Notes under the pieces: model-generated
Told to the model about the DNA's origin: nothing
The model's input: only the letters and a program-made list of their open reading frames with translations
The model's database searches: none
In this document: positions 1 to 12,444 of the stretch, in pieces
Numbering within the stretch: position 1 is the stretch's first letter
Layout: every line of letters starts with the position of its first letter
Made by a program: the position numbers and the translations under genes
NCBI GenBank assembly: GCA_958450365.1
Contig: CAUEEP010000127.1
Span: 1-64,000 of the forward strand
Direction of reading: 5' to 3'
Source of the DNA: Mesorhabditis belari
Taxonomy: Eukaryota; Nematoda; Chromadorea; Rhabditida; Rhabditidae
Length of the DNA: 64,000 nt

Positions 1-177
1 TTTCCTAAAGGTCGAAATTTCAGACAAAAGCTACCGTAATCTGGCCAGTTTTTCTTTGATCAGCCAAATTCTAGCCAAGTTTGATCGAGAGAATCAAAAG
101 GCTTACAAGAAATGGCCAATAGAAATAAAATAAATAAAATGAGCTCTTTTTATCTCTTTAGGCAAGGCGACGATCGA

Positions 178-250
178 GTGGCTGGATGGTCTAGTGGATA
201 GTGAGTTAGGATACCACCGAGCTTAAAGGTTCTGATCTCCAGGTTTCCCG
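178..250 (+). other. tRNA-like sequence (degenerate)
   Basis: An A-box-like stretch (TGGTCTAGTGGATAGT) is followed about 45 nt later by a B-box-like stretch (GGTTTCCCGAATCC) that carries an insertion. The acceptor arms do not pair. It reads as a tRNA pseudogene or tRNA-derived repeat, one of about eleven such sequences in the window. Confidence 0.4.
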
Positions 251-334
251 AATCCGCTCACTGCTGCTTTCTCTTTTGTTCTTTGCTTTTCTTTTGTAAA
301 TACTTTTTATGATTTCTCTTTAGATTCTTTAGAT

Positions 335-868
335 TACCAAGATCCAAATGGCCAGGGATCCAAATGGCCAGGATCCAAATGGCCAAGATCGAAATGGCCA
401 AGCTCCAAATGGCCAATCTCCAAATGATCAAGATCCAAATGGCCAGAATCCAAATGGCCGAGCTCCAACCGACCAAGATCCAAATGGCCAAGATCCAAAT
501 GACCAGGGATCCAAATGGCCAGGATACAAATGGCCAAGATCCAAATGACCAAGATCCAAATGGCCAAGCTCCAAATGATCAAGATCCAAATGGCCAAGAT
601 CCAAATGGCCAAGATCCAAATGACCAGGATCCAAATGGCCAGGATACAAATGGCCAGGATTTAGTAATGGCCAGAATCCAAATGGCCGAGCTCCAAATGA
701 TCAAGTGATCCAAATGGCCAGAATCCAAATGGCCGAGCTCCAAATGATCAAGATCCAAATGGCCAGATCCAAATGATCAAGATCCAAATGGCCAAGATCC
801 AAATGGCCAAGATCCAAATGACCAGGATCCAAATGGCCAGGATACAAATGGCCAGGATTTAAATGGGT
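335..868. repeat. 15-bp minisatellite
   Basis: Tandem copies of GATCCAAATGGCCAA with many single-base variants (AAATGACC, GGATACAAATGG, AAATGATC). The 15-bp period keeps several frames open, so the apparent proteins over it (Asn-Gly-Gln-Asp-Pro or Ile-Trp-Leu repeats) are by-products. It lies downstream of the last visible TRPV exon, probably in an intron. Confidence 0.9.
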
Positions 869-905
869 AGACTTGTCTATGGCGCAAGCTTATATAAAGC
901 GGGTA

Positions 906-1022
906 GCCTTCTCCTACATTGTCCCCTACATCGTCTCCTACATCGTCCCCTACATCGTCTCCTAAATCGTCTCCTACATCGTCTCCTAAATCGTCTCTAA
1001 ATCGTCTCCCTACATTGTCCCA
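906..1022. repeat. 12-bp minisatellite
   Basis: About nine copies of CCTACATCGTCT with C/T and A variants, in the same TRPV intron as the 15-bp array. Confidence 0.85.
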
Positions 1023-1231
1023 TCCTCACAAACAATAATTCTATCGATAATTTTATATTCCCTAAGCCCCAAATAGTAAATTGTGCTTATGTGTGCAAAA
1101 AAACACCAATAACCCCTATTTTTGATTATTAAATGATTAAATTTTGCGAAAATGATCTAGGGGATTTATTTTTGCGAATGTTTAACAAAAAAGAAAAGAA
1201 AAGAAAATGATTTCTAAAAAAATCAACTCAC

Positions 1232-3496
1232 CAACATATTTAACCACTTTTGACGACCAATTCGACGAATATCAATAAAATCGAGAATAATTTGAGCGAA
1301 AACCAGCGACAAAACGATCATTTCGCAAGCGAGTCGGATCTAGAAGAAAGAAAAAAGAATTCAGTGCACTAGAAAGGTTGTGTTTAACCTGTTTAGAACA
1401 CATTAAACTGAATTTAACACAAAGTAAACCAGAGATCTTTAAAGTAAGCCTTTAAAGTAAGCCTTTAAAGTAAGCCTTTAAATTAAATCTCTTCACTCAC
1501 CCATCCAAATCAATATAACGATCGCTCATTTTAGAGTAATCTCGTAAATGACACCAAGTGGTGTTTCCTGGGAATGTTTCTGGGCAACCAATTGAGTAAG
1601 CTTCGTCAAATCCAAGATCGAATATTGTCGAAAATCAAAATCAAAATCCATAGCTTTCTTTAGCGATTTTACCGTATTCCAATCGATTTCTGGATCGAGT
1701 TTCTCCCATTCCCAGATGTCGTTCGCCGGTAAACCCGTTTCGCAAACGTTTTGATTTGTGAGAGCCTTTAAATTTCCCTTTCTATTCTTTCTATTCTTTC
1801 TATCTTTCTATTCTTTCTATCTTTCTATTCTTTCTACCTTTCTACCTTTCTATTCTTTCTATTCTTTATTCTTTCTAAGTCACACATCTTTTGTAAGCAC
1901 AATTAAAGCCTAAACATCATATAACATTGAAATCTTCCCAACCGATGTCGTCATGCTGATCGGTCGTAAACTGAAAGCGGCAACCAAAAATATGTAGTAG
2001 ATGACGAAACTGATCAACGAGATGCACCAACTAAAAAGAATTTAATTCAATCACCAATTTGCTATTAGATTGGGAAGAAAATTCGTAAAAAAGTTTGTAC
2101 AATGATCTCTCAAAAGCCAAGCCATCAATTCTTCCCAAATCTACTCCAAAAAATCGTTTTTGGGGCAAAAAGTGAGCTGGACAAGCTGGAAAGTAATAAA
2201 GTGGAGGCTCGATAGTAAATCATTGAAGGGATTCTCCAAAAATGATTTACTATTGAGTGATTGACTGTCGAGTGATTACTATCGAGTGATTACTATTGAG
2301 TGATTGCTATTGAGTGATTACTATTGAGTGATTACTATTGAGTGATTACTATTGAGTGATTACTATCGAGTGATTACTATCGAGTCATTTATTATTGATT
2401 TACTATCGAGTGATTTCCTCCTCGAACCTCGACTGTACTTTTTCGAGATCTCAAAGTTTTTATCGAAAAATTGCACTCATTTTTACAAGTAATTCCTTGA
2501 CGTCGATTTGTAAATAATAGAATAAAGTGTTCTAGAATTCGTTTTAAAGAAATTCAAGTTCAAAACTGCAAAGACTTTCTGGACACCCTATCCGTTATTG
2601 CATATTCAATTCAATATTTTGATTTTGAAAATTTTTATCTTCAAAACCTCTTTTTTACCTAGAAAAATCGTTTCACAAAGAATCTTCAATTCTTTGATCA
2701 AATCTATTCAAATCAAACACGATTCTGATTTTGTTCATTACTTTAGTACCTTAACGGAAGGTTTTTCTTAAAAACCATCGAAATTACGCCCCTGTCAGCT
2801 CCGAGCCAAACTGATATTTTAGTTACTATTGTTATTATTAAATGATTTGTCTATTCTTATGCAAATGTGTCCTCCCCTGTGCTTATCCCTTTTATTGCCG
2901 AGAAGGGGCGGTCCTTGGGATTGCCTAAGAGGACCTAGAAGAAGCTAGAAGGACCTAGGAGGACCTAGAAGGAGCTAGGAGGAGCTAGAAGGACCTAGAA
3001 GGACCTAGAAGGATCTAGAAGGACCTAGGAGGAGCTAGAAGGACCTAGGAGGAGCTAGAAGGACCTAGAAGGGCCTAGGAGGAGCTAGAAGGACCTAGGA
3101 GGAGCTAGAAGGATCTAGAAGGACCTAGGAGGAGCTAAAAGGACCTAGGAGGACCTAGAAGGACCTAAGAGCCTAGGAGGCCTACATCCCTTCCAATAAG
3201 GCAATGGGATTGCCTAGGAGGACAAGTGAGACTCTCATTTATCCCCTTCCCTTACACTTATTTGTAATCTATTCGTCTTATTATACTACTGTAAATAAAG
3301 ATACATATCTTCCGGGTCTATGCAACTGCAGTACAGGTCGGTCATTTCACAGGGACTCCCCACTAATACGTTGGAGGAGTTGAGTTGGGTTGTCGGGGTG
3401 TTAGAGATGGCGGGATATCAAAAGGGATCCACTCTCTTTAACTTAACCCAAATTCTAGTCCACATCCGTTTATACCTAGGAACGAATACCCCCCTT

Positions 3497-3527
<31 letters not shown>

Positions 3528-3536
3528 TTGATTGAT

Positions 3537-3567
<31 letters not shown>

Positions 3568-6500
3568 TTGATTTATTTATTTATTTATTAATCAAATTCT
3601 TGATCAACAATAATTTCTCAAAAAAATAGCAAAAAGAAATGCCTTTTTTTCGTTTTTTAAAAGAACTTATGGAGAAACTATCATTTTAAAATTTAGTTTT
3701 CTAATGCAAAAACATTAGAAATCTATTAGACATCTATTAAAAAAGGTTTAAAAATCGGAGATAAGATTTCCATAAACATTTCCTAATGAGAGAGTCTTAA
3801 AATTAAAATTCCCTTTCTATCTTTCTATTCTTTCTATCTTTCTATTCTTTCTATTCTTTCTATCTTTCTATTCTTTCTATTCTTTCTATCTTTCTATTCT
3901 TTCTATTCTTTCTATCGATTTTCTCTACAAACCGCCTCCTTCCATAAGCAATCCACTTGCTTTCGATGATACTTTCGAGAAGGCCATCCAACAGTTCCAA
4001 GTGATCCGTCGATTCCTTAATCAATTAAAGCTATCGTATCCCAAAGAAAAATCCAGACAACAGCAATGATAAATCTATCATACCGTAAACATTCAATAGA
4101 AACTTCTATTTTCTATTTTTCTACCCTCTATTTTTCTACCCTCTATTTTTCAATGTCCCTTTACAATTCTAGCATTTACAAAAAACACTTGTTTCCCCTA
4201 TTGAATTTGCTTGTAATTGAGTTGAAATTGACTTAAAAAGATGAAAATTTTAAGAAAAAACACTTTTTATTTAGTGAAAACTAGAAATTAATTGGTGAAT
4301 TAATGGGAATTTCTAACTTTTTTTTAGAAAATCATTTTTTTTCCTCTTCTTCTTCTTCTTCTTCTTTTTTTCTCAGCCTCTAGATTTTCCCAACTACACT
4401 TTTGATATCAAAAAATACTAGATTTCAAGAGCTATCATTTGATGTCTGAACAAAAACTGTAGCTTAAAGTAGAGCGGAGAACGGGGTGTTTAAAGTTAGA
4501 CTACGCGGCGATACGCTGTCATTAGGTTTGATTAGAGGGTTTTATTAGAGGGTTTGATTAGAGGGTTTGATTAGAGGGTTTTTTAGAGAGTTCTATTAGA
4601 GAGCTCTATTAGAGAGTTCTATTAGAGGGTTCTATTAGAGAGTTCTATTAGAGAGCTCTATTAGAGAGTTCTATTAGAGGGTTCTATTAGAGAGTTCTAT
4701 TAGAGAGCTCTATTAGAGAGTTCTATTAGAGGGTTCTATTAGAGAGTTCTATTAGAGAGCTCTATTAGAGAGTTCTATTAGAGGGTTCTATTAGAGAGTT
4801 CTATTAGAGAGTTCTATTAGAGAGTTCTATTAGAGTTCTATTATTATTTCGATTATATCTGAATCCAACCTTGTTCCCTGACACTTACCCCATAAACAAC
4901 AAGCGCTAGAGCGCTCTGCTCGTTGAGTTCCCCATTTTCTTCATTGATTGTGTCGATTTTCGCTAATGGGTAAGCGGTCTAAATGAAATTTATAAACAAA
5001 TAATAACTAATAACAACTAATAATAACTAATAATAACAAATAATTACAAATAAACCTGTGACGAGTCAGCATATGACCAAATAACATCAGCTTCCATTCC
5101 CAAAATCTCAACAAACATCTCTCTTTTTGCTAATTTTGCGGCTAAAGTTAATGGAGAGAGTTGTTGGCGATTCACAATCGACAATTTCGCGTCTTTTTCA
5201 ACGGCAAGACGAAGCATTTTCTAGAAATTCAATATGTAAAATCATCCTGTCTATCGCACTGAATCCTTTCTTTTTCTTCTTGCTTTGCACCAAAGAATTG
5301 TGCACCAAAGAATTGTGCGCCGAAGGATTGAGCACCAAAGGATTGTGCACCAAAGAATTGTGCACCAAAGGATTGTGCGCCAAAGAATTGTGCACCAAAG
5401 AATTGTGTACCAAAGAATTGTGCACCAAAGGATTGTGCGCCAAAGAATTGTGCACCAAAGAATTGTGTACCAAAGGATTGTGCTTACAAATGCACAAAGT
5501 ACAAGCACAAAGTACAAGCACAAAGTATGTTCAAGTTCTCTTAGACTAACCAGATTCTCATGGATGACACACATGTGCAACACAGTGTTCCCGTTTGAAT
5601 CCTGGGCATTTGGATTTGCCTGGAAAATGATGTAGATTGAAATCCGAGAAAACCTTATGCAAGGAAACCTTATACGCAATCAACAATCGGAAACAATCCT
5701 CGTCGTTCATACAAGCAGCAAATGAGAGCGGAAACTCGCCGAAATACATCCGACTGAACTGGGGATCATGATTGTGGGATCGTGATCATTGCAAATGAGA
5801 TTGTGATCGACCAAAGCCTTCACTTTGTACAAGTCTAGTATCAAAATATAGCCTATCAATTGGGCTACGATGATATAAAAAACTTTTCGAAAAACTTTTT
5901 GTTTAGTACAAGAAAAATGACGGCAAAGTGAAGCAAAGTGGCAAAGGCAAAGCACTGACTACAGCGCAATGCTAACAACGATGTGTCGTCTTTTGTAGTC
6001 TTAGTGCTATCACTTGTAGTGTTAGTGCTTTATCTAGTTAATGGCAAAGAGAAATTTTGTAAATTGTTTGAATGATTCTTGAGATATTCACTCTTAAAAG
6101 TAAAGGCTTTTGAAAAAATAAAAAGCCTTGAAAAAAGCAAGCCTTGAAAAAACAAGCCTAGGCAATAATATTGGCAATATTGCCTAGGCCTAATATTGCC
6201 TAGGCCTAATATTCCCTAGGCCTAATATTGCTTAGGCCTAATATTGCCTAGGCCTAATATTGCCTAGGCCAAATATTCCCTAGGCCTAATATTGCTTAGG
6301 CCTAATATTGCCCTAGGCCTAATATTCCCTAGGCCTAATATTCCCTAGGCCTAATATTCCCTAGACTTAGAAGCTGTTAGTCAAAAGTCCCACAACCATT
6401 CAGTCAAAACCAAGTTCAAAATAAACCCCGTATAATTCGTCTTCAATGGTAATTGAACGGACTCCTCGTCGGGCAAATCGGCTCGATGATTTTTCTGATC

Positions 6501-9500
6501 ATCAACACAAAAGAAAGCACCATAACATCTAAAAAGCTTTTAGCTAAAAGATGATGAAGTAGTTTAGTGTTTTATATGAACTTGTGAACACTTCCCTGAC
6601 ACTAATAAGCTCTTTAAGCTCTCTTGGCCCTAATAAGCTCTTTAAGCTCTCCTGGCCCTAACAAGCTTTTTAACGTAGCTGTCCGATAACAGTAGCTGTC
6701 CGATAACGGTAGCTGTCCGATAACAGTAGCTATCCGATAACAGTAGCTGTCCAATAACAGTAGCTGTCCAATAACAGTAGCTGTCCAATAACAGTAGCTG
6801 CCGATAACAGTAGCTGCCGATAACAGTAGCTGTCCGATAACAGTAGCTGTCCCAGTTACCGTAACCCGACTCAACTTGATCTATTGATCTAATTTTTCTA
6901 ACAACCATACCAGTTTACTGCAAAATCGATAAAATTCAGTTATAGGGTACGGTAGCCAGGTCAGGCTTTAAAGCTAATTGTACTTTTTCAGCTAATTTCC
7001 ATCACTCTACCTCGTATTCACGTTAGCACCCTTTTTCAAGAGAATACTCGTCATATATGGATCCTCGTTGATGATTGCTTGATGTAATGGGGACATTCCT
7101 GAAAATTTTGCATCGTGCATCATTTATAGTGTCCATGTCGAACGTCTTTTTTTTTCAAACCCCATATTTCAAATCTTTCCTTTCTATTTTTGTTTACTGA
7201 GCTTGAGCTGGTAAAGAATAAAACACTGACGATGAAGATACAGCTAGCAATGCTTGATCAACTACAAAGAGTTGTAGTTGATCAAGCAGTTGATCCAGCA
7301 GCTGATCAAGCAGTTGATCCAGCATCTGATCAAGCAGTTGATCAAGCTTTTTCTATATCCAAGGGAAAACGTCGCGAGCTTTTGATGCTTTAACCAAATT
7401 GGTTAAAATCATTAACCAATAACCAATCCTTTAACCAATCATCAAGTACGAGAAGAAGGCATCAAACAATGCTGCCTTAAAACGATTTGGAGTCACAGGA
7501 TCATTATTGGTTGGATGTAAGGAAAATTCGATGAGAGACAAATACAAGTCTTTGTAGTTGATCAAGCAGTTGATCAAGCAGTTGATCAAGCAGCTGATCA
7601 AGCAGTTGGTCAAGCAGTTGATCCAGCAGCTGGCTAAGCAGTTGATCCAGCAGTTGACCAAGCAGTTGATCCAGCAGTTGACCAAGCAGTTGATCCAGCA
7701 GCTGATCAATCAGTTGATCCAGCAGTTGACCAAGCAGCTGACCAAGCAGTTGACCAAGCAGTTGATCCAGCAGCTGATCAATCAGTTGATCCAGCAGTTG
7801 ACCAAGCAGTTGATCCAGCAGCTTACTTCAATCATTCAAAAGGCGTGGCTGAAACCGTGCAGGTAGTTGGTAAAAAAAGTGAATGTTAGCGTAATGCTTA
7901 CGGCAAGCTTTGATAGAAAAAGATGTTGCCAAGGGAAGGAGTAGATTCAAAAGATGAAACAGAAGTTCAAACAGCAGCTGTTACTTCGTTTGAAAGGCAT
8001 ATCGGTATGCCGCACCGTACTGACAACTGCAAATTGCAACCTACCATAATAATCTTCAGATATACAATAATCGTTGACGAGTTTCGGGAACTCGTTCGCC
8101 AACTGAACGACAAGTCCGTGATGAATGGGTGTGGCTGTGAGAAGGGCGACTCCCATCAGTGTTTCGCCCATACTACCTGCAAAGAAATTGATTAAATAGA
8201 TCAATAAATAGATCGATAAATGAATTAGCATATATTCTATCAATAATATTAATATTTTTGTTACTTTTCTTTCATCAAAACATCTCACCTCGTTCCTCTA
8301 ACCGCCAAACGACATCCCGATACTTTGAATCGTTTTTCCTTTCTTTCCGCCACCCTCCAACATTTTTAAGGCTAAAATTAATAAGATAAATTGAAATATT
8401 AGCTTTTCCTGTTTTTATATCAAATTCTACCTTACCCAATTAATATAAATAACTTCAAAAACCTACGAGTTAGTTTTTCTTGATCACTCAACTTTGAAAA
8501 GTCATATAAAGTCTCTAGAAGCATCAATTGGTTAGAAAATTGGCTTGTTTATGGGAAAAATACTCAAAAATGATCTCCAAAAATTTCAAACCGATTCATT
8601 GAGTTATCGCTGAGCTAGACCCTCAGAAGTGAGTCGGGATAATTCGCGATCACCTTGTGCCTGACATGGCACGACTGGTACGACTTTTTAGTCTACCATA
8701 GTCTACCATTTAGTCTTAGGACTCAATTCAAACATATCTAATATCTAAATCACCAAATATCAACAATATTACTTCAAAAAAAGCAATCTAATAGCTTATT
8801 CAGCGATTGCTTTGATCCAGTAATCACAAAATAATCTATTTCAACATCATCATCCATTTCAACTCGATTTCTACTCCCCCTTTCCACAATCTACTGAAGA
8901 AAATCAATAAATCAGTTCACCAGATTCATGCGTTTACGAATTTACAACAAAATCACCTTTCTGTACATCGCCTGTATTCGCTCCCTCTTGATTGAAAGCA
9001 TCAAGCAGATTCGGTGCCGCTTTCCCTTTTTGTCTCTTTGCCATATTTTGTTGCCACCAATCATTCCTTTCCTGATATCAAGTCTTGCATAAAACCCCCT
9101 TCATTTTACTCACTTTATTTCTCACTTTCACCAGCTCGTTAATAGACATGATTTTCCCTTTTCCTTGATTGTACATACTCTCGCAAACCTGAACTTGAAC
9201 AATTAACAACAAGAGAAACATTTGACTTCAAGAAACAAGAAACGGCTTCAGAGAAATCCCGGAAAACGGTGGACGAAGAAAAAAGAGAGACGATGTTGAC
9301 GGGAATTGTGAGGAGAATGAGTGGATTGGGATTTGGAGAGAAAAATCGGAAACAACCGGGAAGTCGAGGAAGAAAAGATGAGGAAAGATTGGTGGAGAGT
9401 GAACAGGAAGCCGTGCAATACTTTAATTTGTTTCCTATTTAGCCCTATTGTTAGTTTATTAAGAGGCATTGGAAGAAAATTTGGTACTCTCTCATTTATA

Positions 9501-10788
9501 CTCCCACAGCATCAATCCCATTACTCCCCCACAACATCAATCCCAGTACTCCCCCACAGCATCAATCCCTTATTCCCCCACAGCATCAATCCCATTCTTC
9601 CCCCACAGCATCAATCCCAGTACTCCCGCACAGCATCAATCCCGTTATTCTCCATTAACCTGCCAAAAATTTGCATTTATCCGAACGCTGTTTTTCTCAA
9701 AGAAGAAACAAATATTTCTTCTATTCTCATTTATCGGATTGTTGCTGTGGTACAACAATCTGTTGCTGTATAATGAGAAAGTACCGAAAATTGAACGAAT
9801 AAACGCACCATTGACTCGAAATACCCTTCAACCATCGAGTAGTCACCGGATCGATTTCCATATCTTAAATAAAAAGTATAATAAATAAATATAAACATAT
9901 AAATCGATAAATATATAGAAAAAGCTGTATAAATATAAATCTATAATCTAGATTGGTTAAAAAAGTCTACCTCAAGCTACAATACAAATTTTTCGACTCT
10001 TTTCCTTTTTTCCGTATTTTGATCGAACTTTAAACAACACAACTTTTTTAAAAGTCAATATTTTTCATTTCTTTACATAGAAAAGAGTTTTGGCTTTCGA
10101 ATGGCAAAAAAATAAAGCTTAATTCGTCTACTCAACGCTGAGAAATGAGAAATCAAATCATGTTGCTCGGGCTCGGGCTCGGGCTACAGCTCGGGCTCGG
10201 GCTACAGCTCGGGCTCGGGCTACAGCTCGGGCTCGGGCTACAGCTCGGGCTCGGGCTACAGCTCGGGCTCGGGCTACAGCTCGGGCTCGGGCTACAGCTC
10301 GGGCTCGGGCTACAGCTCGGGCTACAGCTCGGGCCCGGGCTACAGCTCAGGCTTAGGCTTAGGCTTAGGCTTAGGCTTAGGCTTAGGCTTAGGCTTAGGC
10401 TTAGGTTTAGGCTTAGAGTTAGGCTTAGGCTTAGGCTAGTTCAAATTGGCTAGGCTTGGCCTTGTTCAAGCTAAATGCTCATTCACAAGTTTGACAAAGC
10501 TTTGTCGAGCCAGCCAGAAGGCAGCAAGGCATAAAGCCCTTCCGGACCTAACGAACGCGTCAGTATAGGTATTTGGGTTTGAGCTGAACCCCCGTTTTCT
10601 GGACCTCAGCCAGTTCCCGAAGCTTAGACTTGGACTTAGACTTAGACGTAGGCTTAGGCTTAGACTTAACCTTAGTTTCCCCCACCTCATCCACGAGATA
10701 AGCTCTCCTCCTCCATGCATGTCCACCAATTTATACATTAGACGATCCTCTCGTCGACGTCCAAACCCTCCAGCGCCCTCATTTTGAG
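1232..10788 (-). CDS. TRPV-family cation channel (OSM-9/OCR-like), partial
   Basis: Non-selective cation channel subunit of the TRPV type, which in nematodes acts in sensory cilia (family knowledge). Exons with good splice sites, 5' to 3': 10686-10788 (YKLVDMHGGGEL), 9126-9176, 8957-9071, 8289-8371 (KYRDVVWRLEERG), 8045-8176 (SMGETLMGVALL), 7011-7098 (MSPLHQAIINEDP), 6427-6528 (RCYGAFFCVDDQKNHRAD), 5669-5753 (MYFGEFPLSFAAC), 5551-5619 (ANPNAQDSNGNTVLHM), 5056-5220, 4889-4978, 3929-4015 (HLELLDGLLESI), 1943-2030 (hydrophobic, first membrane segment), about 1680-1765 (extracellular loop, CETGLP) and 1232-1339 (second membrane segment, then DIRRIGRQKW). The ankyrin repeats and pre-membrane linker are present; TM3-TM6 and the pore lie beyond the left edge. 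From 8371 to 4889 all junctions keep phase. Between 8957 and 8371, between 3929 and 2030, and between 1680 and 1339, phase is not kept, so small exons are probably missing from my model. The first exon and start codon are not identified. Introns hold many minisatellites. Confidence 0.9.
1780..1872. repeat. TTCTTTCTAT/CTTTCTA short tandem repeat
   Basis: Pyrimidine-rich tandem repeat mixing TTCTTTCTA and TCTTTCTA units in a TRPV intron. A second tract of the same units lies at 3808-3915, directly beside the exon at 3929-4015. Confidence 0.85.
2235..2415. repeat. 14-bp minisatellite
   Basis: Tandem GAGTGATTACTATT units with C/T variants, TRPV intron. Confidence 0.85.
2794..3345. mobile_element. 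Possible solo LTR containing a minisatellite
   Basis: The block begins TGTCAGCTCCGAGCC, has a polyadenylation signal (AATAAA near 3294) and then a G/C-richer stretch, resembling a retrotransposon LTR. A 10-20-bp purine array (AGGACCTAGA/AGGAGCTAGA) occupies 2930-3182. I did not find a convincing target-site duplication or an internal retroelement protein. The open frame at 3320-3535 matches nothing I recognise. Confidence 0.25.
2930..3182. repeat. 10-bp minisatellite AGGACCTAGA
   Basis: About 24 copies of AGGAYCTAGA/AGGAGCTAGA in tandem. Confidence 0.9.
3495..3592. repeat. (TTTA)n microsatellite
   Basis: Nearly pure TTTA tetranucleotide repeat with two GATT interruptions. Confidence 0.95.
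4525..4845. repeat. 14-15-bp minisatellite
   Basis: Tandem TTCTATTAGAGAG units with higher-order grouping (GTT, GCT, GGT endings recur in the same order), in the TRPV intron between exons 4889-4978 and 3929-4015. Confidence 0.9.
5285..5485. repeat. 15-bp minisatellite in TRPV intron
   Basis: Thirteen or so copies of CACCAAAGAATTGTG inside the intron between exons 5551-5619 and 5056-5220. Open frames over it on both strands are artefacts of the 15-bp period. Confidence 0.9.
6165..6365. repeat. 16-bp palindromic-unit minisatellite
   Basis: Tandem TGCCTAGGCCTAATAT units; each contains the palindrome CCTAGG or TAGGCCTA. It fills the TRPV intron between 6427-6528 and 5669-5753. Confidence 0.9.
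6672..6850. repeat. 15-17-bp minisatellite
   Basis: Tandem CAGTAGCTGTCCGATAA units with a 15-nt shortened form, in the TRPV intron between exons 7011-7098 and 6427-6528. Confidence 0.9.
7275..7825. repeat. 12-bp minisatellite in two blocks
   Basis: AAGCAGTTGATC/CAGCAGCTGATC dodecamers at 7275-7345 and 7552-7825, separated by about 200 bp of non-repetitive sequence. Both blocks lie in the TRPV intron between 8045-8176 and 7011-7098. The long Lys-Gln-Leu-Ile reading frames are repeat artefacts. Confidence 0.9.
9500..9650. repeat. 24-25-bp minisatellite
   Basis: About six copies of CCCACAGCATCAATCCC followed by a variable ATTACTC/AGTACTC/TTATTCC segment, in the 5' part of the TRPV gene. Confidence 0.8.
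10160..10345. repeat. 18-bp minisatellite
   Basis: About ten near-identical copies of GGGCTCGGGCTACAGCTC, unusually GC-rich for the window, passing directly into the telomere-like array that follows. Confidence 0.9.
10346..10440. repeat. Interstitial telomere-like (TTAGGC)n array
   Basis: About fifteen copies of TTAGGC, the canonical telomere unit of most nematodes, with a few variant units at the right end. Further degenerate TTAGGC/TTAGAC units occur at about 10625-10670. The orientation is opposite to the GCCTAA-rich array at 39.6-40.0 kb. Confidence 0.9.
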
Positions 10789-11756
10789 CTGTAAAGTTAG
10801 GAAAACGTAAAATGTATTTAGATTTTCATGAAACCAACCATCAAGTGGCTCAGATCGAACCATTTGTCTTCAGCACAATATTTCCAATTCAATATTTTGA
10901 AACTTTGTTGAATAAATTCTGAAAAATCAAAAGAATAAAAGAAATATGGGAGTTGTTAAGAATAAAAAGCGGTTTTTTTTTTGTCGACAAAATCATCAAT
11001 TCATCAAGGGCGATTGTAGAATCATTTTTTTTGACTTAAATCTGTAAATGCACCCTTCTGGTGCACTCAAATCTTGATTTTTCTCGAGATATCAAAAGAA
11101 AAGTGAAGAATTGAGTACGCGAGAATTGAGAAATAAAGGAATTAAAGAAATTGAAGAAATTGAAGAATTGAGGATTGAAGAAATTGAAGAAATTGACTGC
11201 GCCAGGTGCGTTTACAAGTGAGCACAAGCTTGGAGAGATAAGCTTTAAGCTAAGCTCTGAAAATATTCTGTAAATGACTTTAAAAAACGCGTTCTTGTAA
11301 TGAAAAGCTTGTATTTACTGAAGCTTTATTATTTAAAAGCTTTACTATTCGAAAAGCTTTATGATTTCATGATCCAACTTCAGTAACCATAGCGAAAACG
11401 TAATGGGAAATCGATCCCGAAAAGTTTTTCCATTCTTTTCATTTTCTGTTAAGAATTGTTTCTTTGCTCTTTTCCGAAATGGCTACAAATCTGGATAGAA
11501 AAAGAAATAGAATTAGAGATTTGACTTAGAAGAGATTTGACTTAGAAGAGATTTGTTTTAGAAGAGATTTGATTGACAAGGGAAAGGCGACGAGTCAAGC
11601 TGACCTTTTGCCTCGAGAATTAGAGAGGCCTTTTGCCAAGTTCCAATATGGTTCCAATACAGCTCAACAGCCTCAAAAGAAGCTCAACAGCCTCATAAGA
11701 AGCTCAACAGCCTCAAAAGAAGCTCAAAATTCAAGGTGATTTTCTAGGCTAAATAC

Positions 11757-12050
11757 AGTAGCGGACATAATTTTAGCATATTTTTTGTTTTCACCAAAAC
11801 TTTGTTGCAATTTAAGCTATCAAGCCAAAATTTGCCCTGAACGTAGAAAATCTCCTAAAATTAGTATTTTACCATCTAAAAAATTCTCACATTCTGTCTA
11901 TAAGACTTTTCAAGAATTTTAGTGTAAAGCTGGGCGACGCCCAAACGTCGTGGAAAAGCGTGGACCCTGACGAGGAGGTATGCAGGATCTTCCAGCTCTT
12001 CCCAAGCCTTTTCGAGCGTTTTTTTCAAACTATCAATAGTTTTATGTGGT
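11757..12050 (-). mobile_element. Tc1-like transposon fragment (transposase C-terminus)
   Basis: A terminal-repeat-like end (ACAGTAGCGGACATAATTTT) at 11757 is followed by minus-strand coding remains at about 11930-12045 (KAWEELEDPAY, then HAFPRRLG), matching the C-terminal end of Tc1-family transposases. The catalytic region and other terminus are absent. A (TTC)n tract at 12069-12109 lies next to it. Confidence 0.6.
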
Positions 12051-12078
12051 TTTGAACATGCTTTGGCTTCTTCTTCTT

Positions 12079-12109
<31 letters not shown>

Positions 12110-12444
12110 AACAACTCTTCAGACAGAAAAATATAGAACAGTATTGGGAAAGACTTTTAGAAACCAAAGCTCTTTCACATGCAATTATTGATCAATTCTA
12201 AGCTCTTATTCAAATATTTCACATGTTGTTTTTGTAGACGATAATCGAATTATTCTCTATTCGTTTTTCTTTTAAGCAAAAATTTCATAACTAGGGTTTT
12301 TGATGCTGTTTTTGTCTTGTTCTAGGGTTTTGTCTCGTTCACGAAAATTTCCATAAGCTTGCTTTTTTTTGGAGTGATTCTCACTATAAAAAGAGCAATT
12401 GTTTTCAAATTTCCAAAACAGTTTTTTGGTTTTCATTCCAAACA

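Noticed and set aside
335..5480. Possible CRISPR array in the regular repeats
   Set aside because: Units are contiguous with no unique spacers, and the context is a spliced eukaryotic gene.
5127..5679. Overlapping 100-140-codon frames on both strands (Cys-Thr-Lys-Gly-Leu, His-Gln-Arg-Ile-Val)
   Set aside because: 15-bp minisatellite within a TRPV intron, flanked by two well-supported exons in another frame.
8780..8900. Open stretch reading RVEMDDDVEIDYFVITG as a TRPV exon
   Set aside because: No donor and acceptor pair fits the phases of the neighbouring exons; it may be intronic, though a missing small exon nearby cannot be ruled out.
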